Notes under the pieces: generated by a model
Seen by the model: the letters and a program-made list of their open reading frames with translations, nothing else
Told to the model about the DNA's origin: nothing
The model's database searches: none
Translations under genes and position numbers: made by a program
Assembly (NCBI GenBank): GCA_046760105.1
Contig: JBHIDJ010000192.1
Location: 1 to 5,149, forward strand
Reading direction: 5' to 3'
DNA length: 5,149 nucleotides
Source of the DNA: JBHIDJ01 sp046760105
GTDB lineage: Bacteria > Pseudomonadota > Gammaproteobacteria > Acidiferrobacterales > SPGG2
Part shown: piece after piece, positions 1 through 5,149 of the stretch
How the letters are laid out: each line of letters opens with the position of its first letter
Numbering within the stretch: position 1 is the first letter of the stretch

Positions 1-352
1 CAACGTTGAGCTTCTTGCCCAATCGAGCAGCATCCATAAGCTCAGCAATCGCGTCTGTACCATCTTGATGGATTTCTCTGGCGGTCTCTATTTCCTCTTC
101 GATACTTGCCTTATCCAAGTAGGGTGTTTTCCCAGGCTGTGCGTCGTCGCCTGGGGTCCCCGTGTAGGGGACACCGACCGAGATGTCGGTATCAATGTAG
201 ACGTATTTGCAGTACTTCCTGATCTCTTCGATGACCTCGTCCGACTGGATCTCGAAGCCTTGAAAGAGGAACGAGGTCTCGCGCCACGGGCGGTCCAGCT
301 CGGAGACCCACATTCCGTGCACGAGGTCTTCAATGTTGATTTTTTTCTTCAT
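1..352 (-). CDS. DUF3391 / HD-GYP c-di-GMP phosphodiesterase, N-terminal part (runs off left edge)
   Basis: This frame is open from an ATG at 352 to the window edge: 117 codons plus one base, with no stop. The protein starts MKKKINIEDLVHGMWVSELD. Residues 4-55 carry the hallmark of DUF3391, the domain that precedes the catalytic HD-GYP domain in a large group of c-di-GMP phosphodiesterases: GMWVSELDRPW (13-23), FLFQGF (28-33) and YCKYVYIDTD (47-56). A polar, Gly/Pro-rich stretch (57-78) and an acidic helix (81-110) follow, as expected of the linker before HD-GYP. The catalytic HD and GYP residues lie outside the window, so hydrolysis of c-di-GMP to pGpG/GMP is inferred from the family. No ATG, GTG or TTG lies in frame upstream before a stop at 374-376, so the start is settled, although its Shine-Dalgarno is poor. 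It follows the cyclase gene by 56 nt on the same strand and is probably co-transcribed. A non-catalytic HD-GYP protein cannot be excluded. Confidence 0.85.
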   Translation of the reverse strand, partial: MKKKINIEDLVHGMWVSELDRPWRETSFLFQGFEIQSDEVIEEIRKYCKYVYIDTDISVGVPYTGTPGDDAQPGKTPYLDKASIEEEIETAREIHQDGTDAIAELMDAARLGKKLNV

Positions 353-408
353 CGCAAGAAACAGTAGCTCGATTCATTTCTTGATTAGCTCGAGGGTTCC
401 CGCCCCTT
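353..408 (-). other. Short intergenic gap with an 8-bp direct repeat, no terminator seen
   Basis: These 56 nt separate the cyclase stop (TAA) from the HD-GYP start. TAGCTCGA occurs twice, at 365-372 and 386-393, 21 bp apart, about two helical turns. There is no GC-rich hairpin followed by a T run on the minus strand, so read-through is expected. The gap is longer and the ribosome-binding site weaker than for the upstream genes, so expression of the last gene may be lower or may depend on an unseen element. Confidence 0.4.
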
Positions 409-1425
409 TTAGCTTGCTAGACGTACCGCATTACGCCCGTGGCTTTTGGCCTGATAGACTGCTTGATCGGCCTTCGCGATCAGTTCGGAGGCGTTTGTGC
501 CATCCGGCCCAAGGGTAGCAACGCCTGCACTAATGGTAATCGTTGTGGGCGCCTGGCTGCCGACTGCGATGGCGGCATTGTCTTCGACCGCTTTGCGTAT
601 TTTCTCCGCCACGGTATGGGCATCCTCTTTCGGCGTCTCTGGCAAGATGATGACGAACTCCTCGCCGCCGTAGCGCGTACCGATGTCGATTTCGCGAATA
701 TTATCTTTGACGATCTGGCTAATCTTTTTGAGTACTAGATCTCCGTGTTGGTGTCCGTACTGGTCGTTGTATTTCTTGAAGAAATCCACATCAAGAAAGA
801 TAACCGACAGATTGCGACCATAGCGTGTGGCGCGCGTTACCTCACTGGTTATCGCCTCGTCGAAGTAGCGGCGATTGAACAGCCCGGTTAGTTGATCGCG
901 AATAGCCAGTGCCTTAAACGCATTGTTAAGATTCTCCAAGGCTTGATTCTTGTTCTTTAATGTGACAGTCAACGCCCTGAAAGCCTTGTTTAGATTTGCC
1001 AAAGCTTCATTTCTGCTTTTCAGCGTGTCGACCAGTTTTTGCCGCTCCCGCACAAGCTCGAAGTTCTGCATCGCGCGTCTCGCCACATTGGCGACCAGTT
1101 CCAGGTCTTCAAACGGTTTTGTAAGAAAATCGTACGCCCCACCCTTAATTGCATTGATCGCTACATCCATCGTGCCGTGGCTCGTCATGATGATGACATT
1201 AGTCTCCGGATTGAGCCGCTTAACTTTCTTAAGCAGATCAAGACCGCTCATACCGCCCATGCGGATGTCGGTAAATATGACGGGAACAGGACTACTTTCG
1301 AAGGTTGAAAGTGCCTCCTCACCGCTCGCGGCCTCGATAACCTGATAGCGCTCGTCGGTAAGGACGTGCGACACCATACCGCGAATGCTTTGCTCGTCAT
1401 CAACTACCAATATACGTTTTTTCAT
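409..1425 (-). CDS. Response regulator diguanylate cyclase (REC - coiled coil - GGDEF)
   Basis: Cytoplasmic PleD/WspR-type enzyme of 338 residues that condenses two GTP into c-di-GMP and should be switched by phosphorylation. REC spans about residues 1-120: acidic pair D9-D10, phospho-acceptor D53, switch T81 and K103 (TKPF). A linker (125-176) holds a tandem 21-residue coiled-coil repeat. GGDEF spans about 177-338 and looks active: metal ligands D212 and E255, guanine contacts N220 and D229, signature GGEEF at 253-257, and phosphate contacts K327 and R331 (PleD equivalences). An RxxD product-inhibition site (R244, D247) sits exactly five residues before GGEEF, so feedback inhibition is expected. 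A GTG at 1434 would add MAL, but I chose the ATG at 1425: it gives the usual MKKRILVVDDE start and has AGGG 8 nt upstream, whereas the GTG overlaps that site. It begins 37 nt after the kinase gene and is its likely phosphorylation target. Confidence 0.95.
   Translation of the reverse strand: MKKRILVVDDEQSIRGMVSHVLTDERYQVIEAASGEEALSTFESSPVPVIFTDIRMGGMSGLDLLKKVKRLNPETNVIIMTSHGTMDVAINAIKGGAYDFLTKPFEDLELVANVARRAMQNFELVRERQKLVDTLKSRNEALANLNKAFRALTVTLKNKNQALENLNNAFKALAIRDQLTGLFNRRYFDEAITSEVTRATRYGRNLSVIFLDVDFFKKYNDQYGHQHGDLVLKKISQIVKDNIREIDIGTRYGGEEFVIILPETPKEDAHTVAEKIRKAVEDNAAIAVGSQAPTTITISAGVATLGPDGTNASELIAKADQAVYQAKSHGRNAVRLAS
898..1023 (-). repeat. In-frame tandem repeat, 2 x 63 bp (21 residues), in the cyclase linker
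   Basis: Two adjacent 63-bp units (1023-961 and 960-898) encode related 21-residue segments at residues 135-155 and 156-176. The shared pattern is LKxxNxALxNLNxAFxALxxx. By hand I count about 41 of 63 bases identical without gaps, which fits an old duplication. Twenty-one residues are three heptads, so duplication lengthens the REC-GGDEF coiled coil without changing its register. The second unit runs directly into the DQLTGLFNRR start of GGDEF. Confidence 0.8.
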
Positions 1426-1430
1426 CAGTG

Positions 1431-1437
1431 CCACCCT
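1431..1437 (-). promoter_or_regulatory. Ribosome-binding site that decides the cyclase start
   Basis: On the minus strand AGGGTGG lies here, with the AGGG core at 1437-1434 and 8 nt between it and the ATG at 1425. The alternative GTG start at 1434 is part of this motif and has only an A/T-rich stretch upstream, so the ATG is preferred. Confidence 0.65.
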
Positions 1438-1462
1438 ATATCTTTGTTTAACCCTATCAAAC

Positions 1463-3286
1463 CTATGCGGCGGAGCTTGTCATCACAATCTCGTCAACGA
1501 GTCCCGGGAAGGTCATGATAAAAGCGGTGCCCTTGCCGATTTCGCTTTCGATTCTGATTTCACCTTTATGATCTTTTATGATTCCGTACGTTACGGATAG
1601 CCCCAGCCCCGTACCCTTACCGGCCGCTTTCGTGGTAAAAAACGGCTCGAAAATCTTTTCCCGTATATCCTCCGGTATTCCCGGTCCATTGTCCGCAAAC
1701 ACCAATAAAACCTGCCCGCTATCCTGCTTACTGCTGGTGATGCGCACTGTACCGGGTCTGCCCTCCAAGGCTTGTTGCGCATTAATGGCAAAGTTCATTA
1801 GCACCTGCTGCAGCTGATTGGCATTGCCAGTGATCTCTGGCAGATTGTCTGCCAGATTTAGCTGTACCTTTAGGTCATTGATGGACAACTGATGATCGAC
1901 AATGGCCATCGCATGTTTAACAACCTCGTTAAGGTCGATCGGTTCGTATTCCATCTTCTCCTGCCGCGCGAACTTCATTAAATTGGTAATAATCTCGGTA
2001 CAGCGCCTGGTCTCGTGCTCGATGATGGTGATGTAGTTATGTAGTGGGTCATCCTCCTTCACTTTTCTTAGACAAAGTTGAGCGTGACCCAATATCCCCG
2101 CGAGCGGGTTTTTCACCTCGTGCGCGATACCGGCGCTCAGCTGACCAAACGCCGACATCTTTTCTGACTGGACCAGCGCGGCTTGTGCTTTCCGGAGTTC
2201 TTCCAGTCGCTGTCTTAACTCGGACGCCATCTGGTTGAACGAGGAGGATAAAAGACCGATTTCGTCTTTAGATTTTGTCTCGATGAATATGTCAAAAAAT
2301 CCCTTACCGACTTCACGTGCGGCGTGGGTCAATCTTTCTAAAGGTCGCGTGAGTCGGTGCGCTAGAAAAACACTGATCAGCCCGGTTGCAATAAGCAACG
2401 CAAGCGCTAGTAACATCAGATTGTTGAGCAGTTCCCGTGCGGTCAGATAGGCGACGGCCTTGGGAATTTGCACACCCGCCAACAGCCCGCTGCTTTTGAG
2501 CTGAGCGAAAGCACCAATCATGGCTTCACCGTCGTTTTCATATTCGATGGTCGTGCCTAACAGATGCTGCTGGCCCACCAGGTGGTCGAGATCCGGTATC
2601 CAATCCGCTACCGTTCGCTGTACAACGTGCTGCAGATCGTCGTCCGCGATCAGTACGCCGTCTGGATCCACGATAAAGATCTGAAATGCCGATGGTCGCG
2701 TGGCCAGACGCAACAGTGATTCAAGGCGAACCATCGCCGTGACTACAGCCGGCTTTTGATCCTTCGTGGTATTGTGGGTCGTGGCAATTAACAACAAGGG
2801 CAGCTCGGCTTTAATGGTAGCGTTCTCCACATAGACCGGAACTGACTGTATACGCTCTGGCGACAACGGGTGCTGTTGTAAATAACCGGTCAGGTCTTTC
2901 TTCGTCATACCTGCCGTTTCGAGCGTCTTGGCATCGTAGATCATAATCGGTTCATTTCCTTCGCGACGCACGCTAACCGCCACAAAGTCGGTAAAGTTCT
3001 TAAACAGGTCGCCGACAATCTCCGTTTTACGGTCCGCACTGAGCTTTTGGTCATTGATTAACTCGGCAAACACGCGCAACCTTTCGTGATAGCTCTTTAA
3101 CAATGAATCCGCTTCTTCTGCCACATGAAGCGCAATGACCGAGGTGAGATCGCGGATGTAAGTGGTTTTGTCAGAATTGAATGCGTTGGCCATGGCCATT
3201 ATGATGAGGCTCACCACCGCAGTGATAACGGATAAGAACGTTATCAATATCTTAAGGCGAATGGGGAAGCGCATTCGTGTGGCCAT
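1463..3286 (-). CDS. Membrane sensor histidine kinase (periplasmic dCache-like, HAMP, HisKA, HATPase)
   Basis: Inner-membrane kinase of 607 residues that should autophosphorylate on histidine and pass phosphate to a response regulator. TM1 is about residues 11-36 and TM2 about 286-309, enclosing some 250 periplasmic residues. That region resembles a double Cache sensor: FQIFIVDPDGVLIADDD (201-217) is a typical membrane-proximal Cache strand-turn. HAMP (310-361) has the conserved RPLERL and DEIG. HisKA has GIAHEVKNPL with H389 as phospho-acceptor and the HExxN pattern linked to phosphatase activity. The ATPase domain has N-box N498 and N502, G1 DNGPGIP (532-538), F-box EPFFTTK (547-553) and G2 GKGTGLGLS (556-564). 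All catalytic boxes are intact, and the core is NtrB-like. There is no receiver domain. The ATG at 3286 has AAGGA 7 nt upstream. It starts 16 nt after the FecR-domain gene, and the REC-GGDEF gene downstream is the obvious partner. The ligand cannot be read from the sequence. Confidence 0.95.
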   Translation of the reverse strand: MATRMRFPIRLKILITFLSVITAVVSLIIMAMANAFNSDKTTYIRDLTSVIALHVAEEADSLLKSYHERLRVFAELINDQKLSADRKTEIVGDLFKNFTDFVAVSVRREGNEPIMIYDAKTLETAGMTKKDLTGYLQQHPLSPERIQSVPVYVENATIKAELPLLLIATTHNTTKDQKPAVVTAMVRLESLLRLATRPSAFQIFIVDPDGVLIADDDLQHVVQRTVADWIPDLDHLVGQQHLLGTTIEYENDGEAMIGAFAQLKSSGLLAGVQIPKAVAYLTARELLNNLMLLALALLIATGLISVFLAHRLTRPLERLTHAAREVGKGFFDIFIETKSKDEIGLLSSSFNQMASELRQRLEELRKAQAALVQSEKMSAFGQLSAGIAHEVKNPLAGILGHAQLCLRKVKEDDPLHNYITIIEHETRRCTEIITNLMKFARQEKMEYEPIDLNEVVKHAMAIVDHQLSINDLKVQLNLADNLPEITGNANQLQQVLMNFAINAQQALEGRPGTVRITSSKQDSGQVLLVFADNGPGIPEDIREKIFEPFFTTKAAGKGTGLGLSVTYGIIKDHKGEIRIESEIGKGTAFIMTFPGLVDEIVMTSSAA

Positions 3287-3293
3287 CGTGTGA

Positions 3294-3298
3294 TCCTT
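3294..3298 (-). promoter_or_regulatory. Ribosome-binding site of the histidine kinase gene
   Basis: AAGGA on the minus strand lies 7 nt before the ATG at 3286, inside the 16-nt gap that follows the TGA of the preceding gene. This favours the ATG at 3286 over the internal ATG at 3274 and suggests close translational linkage of the two genes. Confidence 0.75.
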
Positions 3299-3302
3299 AC
3301 AC

Positions 3303-4616
3303 TCAATACTTTCCGTTTACCAGTTTCGTTGCGTAAGCGACATTGCCCGCCGGATCCACGGCCTCGATCACGATGAGACTCGCACCGCGCTTGATGCGCA
3401 GCCGGTGTTTGAAAATACCTTGGCCGTTGACTATTATCTGTTTGCCTTCCACGTAGACCTTCGCACCCGGTTCGGTTGTCCCACGCAAGGTGACGGTGTC
3501 GCTGTGTACTACTTTTGGCGGAGGCTGGAGGCGAAGCACCGGGGGTTTGCGGTCCTGCATCAGGCTCAACTGTCGTATTTCGCTTGGCCTGCCTTCTAAC
3601 TTGTCGGCAAGCGCATGGACGCGCCAGTAATAGCGGCCTTTTTTTAAGTTACCGTGCTTAAAGCGCGCGCTGTCCAACTCCTCGTCGACAACCAGATCGC
3701 GGAATTCCGGGTCTCGTGCCAGCATAAATCGGTAACCGTCGACAACCCCCGATGGCTTCCATGAGAACACGATCTTCGGCGGTAGGTCGCGGTAATAGGC
3801 GACACGACTATTGTGTGGCGCCTTTAGTATCGGCGCTGCTGGCAGCGACAACGGTACCGGCTGTCCATCAACGTCTAGTGTAAGACCGTCGTTTTCCTCT
3901 AAACGGATACGTTTTCCACCCACCAGCACTTGTGCTTTGCCCTTGTGCACAGCCAGCGTTGACGTTTTGTCCGGGTTAACGCGCACTTTGAATTCAACAT
4001 CATCACCACCTCCCTCGGCTGGCGACACCTGCAGTTCCGAGCCGGGTACGGCTACCTGCAGACTGCTCGGTCCGCTGCTCGACGGTAACAGCTTCCCGCG
4101 CAGCTCGCCTTCGACCATCACGCGGAGTGTACGCGCCTTATTTGCGAACAGACCCGACTCCAGGCTTTGAAAGACGACCAGTGAGTTCTCACCGATATCC
4201 AGATAGCTTCCTTCATTAAACTCGATCAAGGCGTGCGCGCGTTCATAGGTCTGTACCGCATCCCGGTGATGCAACGCCATGCCGGTTTGTGCTGTTGACC
4301 AGGCAATGTCTCGTGCGGGCTTTATATTCACTTTGTTGCTGATCTCGGTAAGCATGGCCGCCAGCGGCTGCAAGGTTTCGGTTTCCGGGCGTTCGACAGC
4401 CGGCTCGCGCGATGCTGTTTGTGAGACCGATCTGCCGATGCTTTGGGCAAGATCCTTGACGCTTGTGCCAATTGGCAAATATAGATTGGTGACCCCGAAT
4501 AGGATGGAGAAGAAGAACAGCACGATGAGCACTGCAATGAGAAGCTCCGCAGCGACATTGCGCAGGTTGTGCGACCACACGCTTTGTTCATGTTCCGCTT
4601 GGACCGCGACTGTCAT
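3303..4616 (-). CDS. Membrane-anchored FecR-domain protein with C-terminal Fn3/Ig-like domains
   Basis: Protein of 437 residues with one TM helix (about 22-45) after a 21-residue N-terminal tail; the rest is probably periplasmic. Residues 70-95 form a polar, low-complexity linker. FecR domain, about 100-250: the opening IAWSTAQTGMALHHRDAVQT, then HALIEFNEGSYLDIGENS (128-145), matches the usual W-G-D-T / dGS.l.l pattern. An Fn3-like domain follows (262-352; W286, YRFMLARDPEF, YYWRVHA). Last is an Ig-like glucodextranase-B-type domain (357-437; TEPGAKVYVEG, AVDPAGN). Unlike FecR itself, the cytoplasmic tail is far too short for an anti-sigma domain, and no ECF sigma gene is adjacent. It is therefore better read as an envelope sensor or scaffold, possibly binding glycan or assisting the kinase; this is inference. 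It is the first gene of the cluster. The ATG at 4616 has AGGAG 9 nt upstream. Confidence 0.85.
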   Translation of the reverse strand: MTVAVQAEHEQSVWSHNLRNVAAELLIAVLIVLFFFSILFGVTNLYLPIGTSVKDLAQSIGRSVSQTASREPAVERPETETLQPLAAMLTEISNKVNIKPARDIAWSTAQTGMALHHRDAVQTYERAHALIEFNEGSYLDIGENSLVVFQSLESGLFANKARTLRVMVEGELRGKLLPSSSGPSSLQVAVPGSELQVSPAEGGGDDVEFKVRVNPDKTSTLAVHKGKAQVLVGGKRIRLEENDGLTLDVDGQPVPLSLPAAPILKAPHNSRVAYYRDLPPKIVFSWKPSGVVDGYRFMLARDPEFRDLVVDEELDSARFKHGNLKKGRYYWRVHALADKLEGRPSEIRQLSLMQDRKPPVLRLQPPPKVVHSDTVTLRGTTEPGAKVYVEGKQIIVNGQGIFKHRLRIKRGASLIVIEAVDPAGNVAYATKLVNGKY

Positions 4617-4625
4617 ACTTCCTGT

Positions 4626-4630
4626 CTCCT
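4626..4630 (-). promoter_or_regulatory. Ribosome-binding site of the FecR-domain gene
   Basis: AGGAG on the minus strand lies 9 nt before the ATG at 4616. It is a good match to the anti-Shine-Dalgarno sequence and supports this start. Confidence 0.75.
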
Positions 4631-4873
4631 GTTGCGTTACTGTGTTCCCTGCCGTGTTACCAACTAGCCGGTAGCAGAGGGCCCATTATCTGAGAGCAAA
4701 GCGGGTTGAACGGATGACCGATTGAGGTTATGTCTGTGACGCACGGCACCCGCACATGCGTAACAAGCAGGTAGGCGCAAGCCTTCACTGCCCGGCGGGC
4801 GGCAAAATGCTGCGCTAACGCGCAAATGTGGACGTTTCTGCGAACTGTGGCCATAGACTAAGTCCAAAACAGG

Positions 4874-4888
4874 CCGCCCCAAGGGCGG
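4874..4888 (-). other. GC-rich hairpin near the 5' end of the predicted transcript
   Basis: On the minus strand CCGCCC-TTG-GGGCGG forms a perfect 6-bp stem with a 3-base loop, starting about 10 nt after the predicted transcription start. CCTGTTTT follows, so it only loosely resembles an intrinsic terminator because the T run is short and offset. It could be an attenuator, a transcript-stabilising cap or a protein-binding hairpin. Confidence 0.4.
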
Positions 4889-4909
4889 GGTACACCGATA
4901 ATAATAGAC

Positions 4910-4924
4910 GCAAGCCGCGTGCCA
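4910..4924 (-). promoter_or_regulatory. Sigma-54 (RpoN) -24/-12 promoter
   Basis: The minus strand reads TGGCACGCGGCTTGC. It contains the -24 GG (4923-4922) and the -12 GC (4911-4910) separated by exactly 10 bases. It matches the established sigma-54 consensus TGGCACG-N4-TTGC at every defined position; only the next base, usually A or T, is G. It faces the FecR-domain gene, with a start expected near 4898. Such promoters need a bacterial enhancer-binding protein, usually bound about 80-200 bp upstream. An IHF-type site and a repeat cluster lie at fitting distances. Confidence 0.75.
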
Positions 4925-4965
4925 GGTTTGCCTTGACTAAACGGTTATGAAATATTGTCTTTTGA

Positions 4966-4978
4966 AATCAATTAATTA
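4966..4978 (+). promoter_or_regulatory. IHF-type DNA-bending site
   Basis: AATCAATTAATTA on the plus strand matches every defined position of the IHF consensus WATCAA-N4-TTR and sits in an A/T-rich tract. It lies at about -68 to -80 from the predicted sigma-54 start, between the promoter and the upstream repeat cluster, the usual place for IHF to bend DNA and bring an activator to the polymerase. The motif is short and A/T-rich, so its position carries much of the weight. Confidence 0.55.
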
Positions 4979-4997
4979 TTCATTTCTAGGGGTCGAG

Positions 4998-5044
4998 GGG
5001 TGCAACGTAGGAGCGGTATGACGTTGTATTTTTAGGGTGCAACG
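4998..5044. repeat. Direct and inverted repeat cluster, candidate activator sites
   Basis: GGGTGCAACG occurs twice on the plus strand, at 4998-5007 and 5035-5044, 37 bp apart. Between them lies ACGTTGTA (5021-5028), which is inverted relative to the first copy and pairs with TGCAACGT (5001-5008) as an 8-position dyad with one G-T position. Three half-sites in alternating orientation thus cover about -100 to -146 from the predicted start, a typical place for enhancer-binding-protein sites. The half-site TGCACC recalls NtrC sites, but the NtrC palindrome is not formed, so the regulator is unknown. Confidence 0.45.
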
Positions 5045-5126
5045 ATAATTCAGGAAAAAAGTATCTTCCGGACACCGACACCGAGCGTCAGTTTTGAGCA
5101 AATAACGTCAATAGGGGAGGCCCGCC

Positions 5127-5149
5127 GTGGCGGCTAACAGGCTGATTTA
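5127..5149 (+). CDS. Possible start of a divergent gene (7 codons, runs off right edge)
   Basis: A strong Shine-Dalgarno, AGGGGAGG (5113-5120), precedes a GTG at 5127 by 6 nt. The frame reads MAANRLI before the window ends. Only seven residues are visible, so no product can be assigned. If real, the gene is divergent from the minus-strand operon across about 510 bp, and it could share the repeat cluster at 4998-5044. No convincing plus-strand promoter was found between 5045 and 5112. The spacing and quality of the ribosome-binding site are the only support. Confidence 0.35.

Larger units (their letters stand above)
4617..4898 (-). other. Predicted long, structured 5' leader of the operon
   Basis: If transcription starts about 12 nt beyond the -12 element, near 4898, the mRNA has a leader of about 280 nt before the first ATG. 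Inverted repeats that could fold include 4874-4879 with 4883-4888, 4811-4815 with 4820-4824 (TGCGC, four-base loop, GCGCA), 4790-4793 with 4797-4800 (GCCC, loop, GGGC) and 4739-4743 with 4757-4761 (ACGCA/TGCGT). I looked for a class I c-di-GMP (GEMM) riboswitch on both strands and did not find its conserved core. Two minus-strand ORFs here, of 65 and 72 codons, lack ribosome-binding sites and familiar protein features. Confidence 0.4.

Noticed and set aside
950..1345. 131-codon open frame on the plus strand
   Set aside because: It lies wholly opposite the REC and linker coding sequence of the cyclase, which has clear conserved motifs. It has no recognisable domain and is best explained as an antisense shadow frame.
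4279..4674. 131-codon open frame on the plus strand spanning the FecR-domain gene start
   Set aside because: It overlaps the N-terminal TM coding region and the ribosome-binding site of a well-supported gene in antisense, and its translation resembles no family I know.
4657..4882. Two overlapping minus-strand frames (65 and 72 codons) in the leader
   Set aside because: Neither the ATG at 4854 nor the TTG at 4882 has a ribosome-binding site, and the peptides are rich in Cys, Arg and Pro without a pattern. A leader peptide cannot be fully excluded.
4724..4930. c-di-GMP (GEMM-I) riboswitch suggested by GACGCAAGCC and GGCGCAAGCC on the plus strand
   Set aside because: The strings recall the conserved GACGCAAAGCC segment but lack the matching AAACC and GGGTT-containing parts and the two-helix layout, and they lie on the strand opposite the operon.
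4948..4971. Sigma-70-like promoter on the minus strand (TTGATT, 16-bp spacer, CATAAC)
   Set aside because: Each hexamer matches only 4 of 6 positions in an A/T-rich tract where chance matches are common, and it overlaps the better-supported IHF site.
5021..5049. Plus-strand sigma-70 promoter for the possible divergent gene (GATAAT at 5044-5049)
   Set aside because: The -10-like hexamer is good, but no acceptable -35 occurs at 16-18 bp; TTGTAT is only 14 bp away.
5053..5085. Terminator or short repeat suggested by the minus-strand T run and GACACC doublet
   Set aside because: No stable stem directly precedes the T run, and two copies of a 6-mer are too little to call a repeat element.

Overview
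The window looks like chromosomal DNA of a Gram-negative bacterium, most likely a beta- or gammaproteobacterium. The evidence is mid-range GC by eye, an IHF-type site, a -24/-12 promoter, and a kinase and a FecR-domain protein that both need a periplasm. I cannot name a genus. No rRNA, tRNA, CRISPR array or insertion sequence is visible.

Almost all coding sequence is on the minus strand and reads right to left as one tight cluster. In transcription order it holds: (1) a membrane-anchored FecR-domain protein with two Ig/Fn3-like C-terminal domains (4616-3303); (2) a two-TM sensor histidine kinase with a periplasmic double-Cache-like region, HAMP, HisKA and HATPase (3286-1463); (3) a response regulator with REC, a coiled-coil linker and GGDEF, a diguanylate cyclase with an intact active site and I-site (1425-409); (4) the first 117 residues of a DUF3391-type HD-GYP phosphodiesterase that leaves the left edge (352-1). 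The gaps are 16, 37 and 56 nt, and I see no terminator in them, so this is probably one operon.

The upstream region (4617-5126) holds no convincing gene but does hold a legible control region. It contains a near-consensus sigma-54 promoter (4910-4924), a full IHF-consensus match about 70-80 bp upstream of the predicted start (4966-4978), and a cluster of direct and inverted GTTGCACCC/ACGTTGTA repeats at about -100 to -146, where enhancer-binding-protein sites usually lie. The predicted transcript has a leader of about 280 nt with several GC-rich stem-loops. At the right edge a strong ribosome-binding site precedes a GTG, possibly the start of a divergent gene.

Inferred working model: a sigma-54 activator and IHF switch on the operon. 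The periplasmic kinase, perhaps helped by the co-encoded FecR-domain protein, phosphorylates the REC-GGDEF protein to make c-di-GMP, and the HD-GYP protein removes it. The domain assignments are firm. The coupling between the proteins, the signal and the physiological output are not visible in the sequence.
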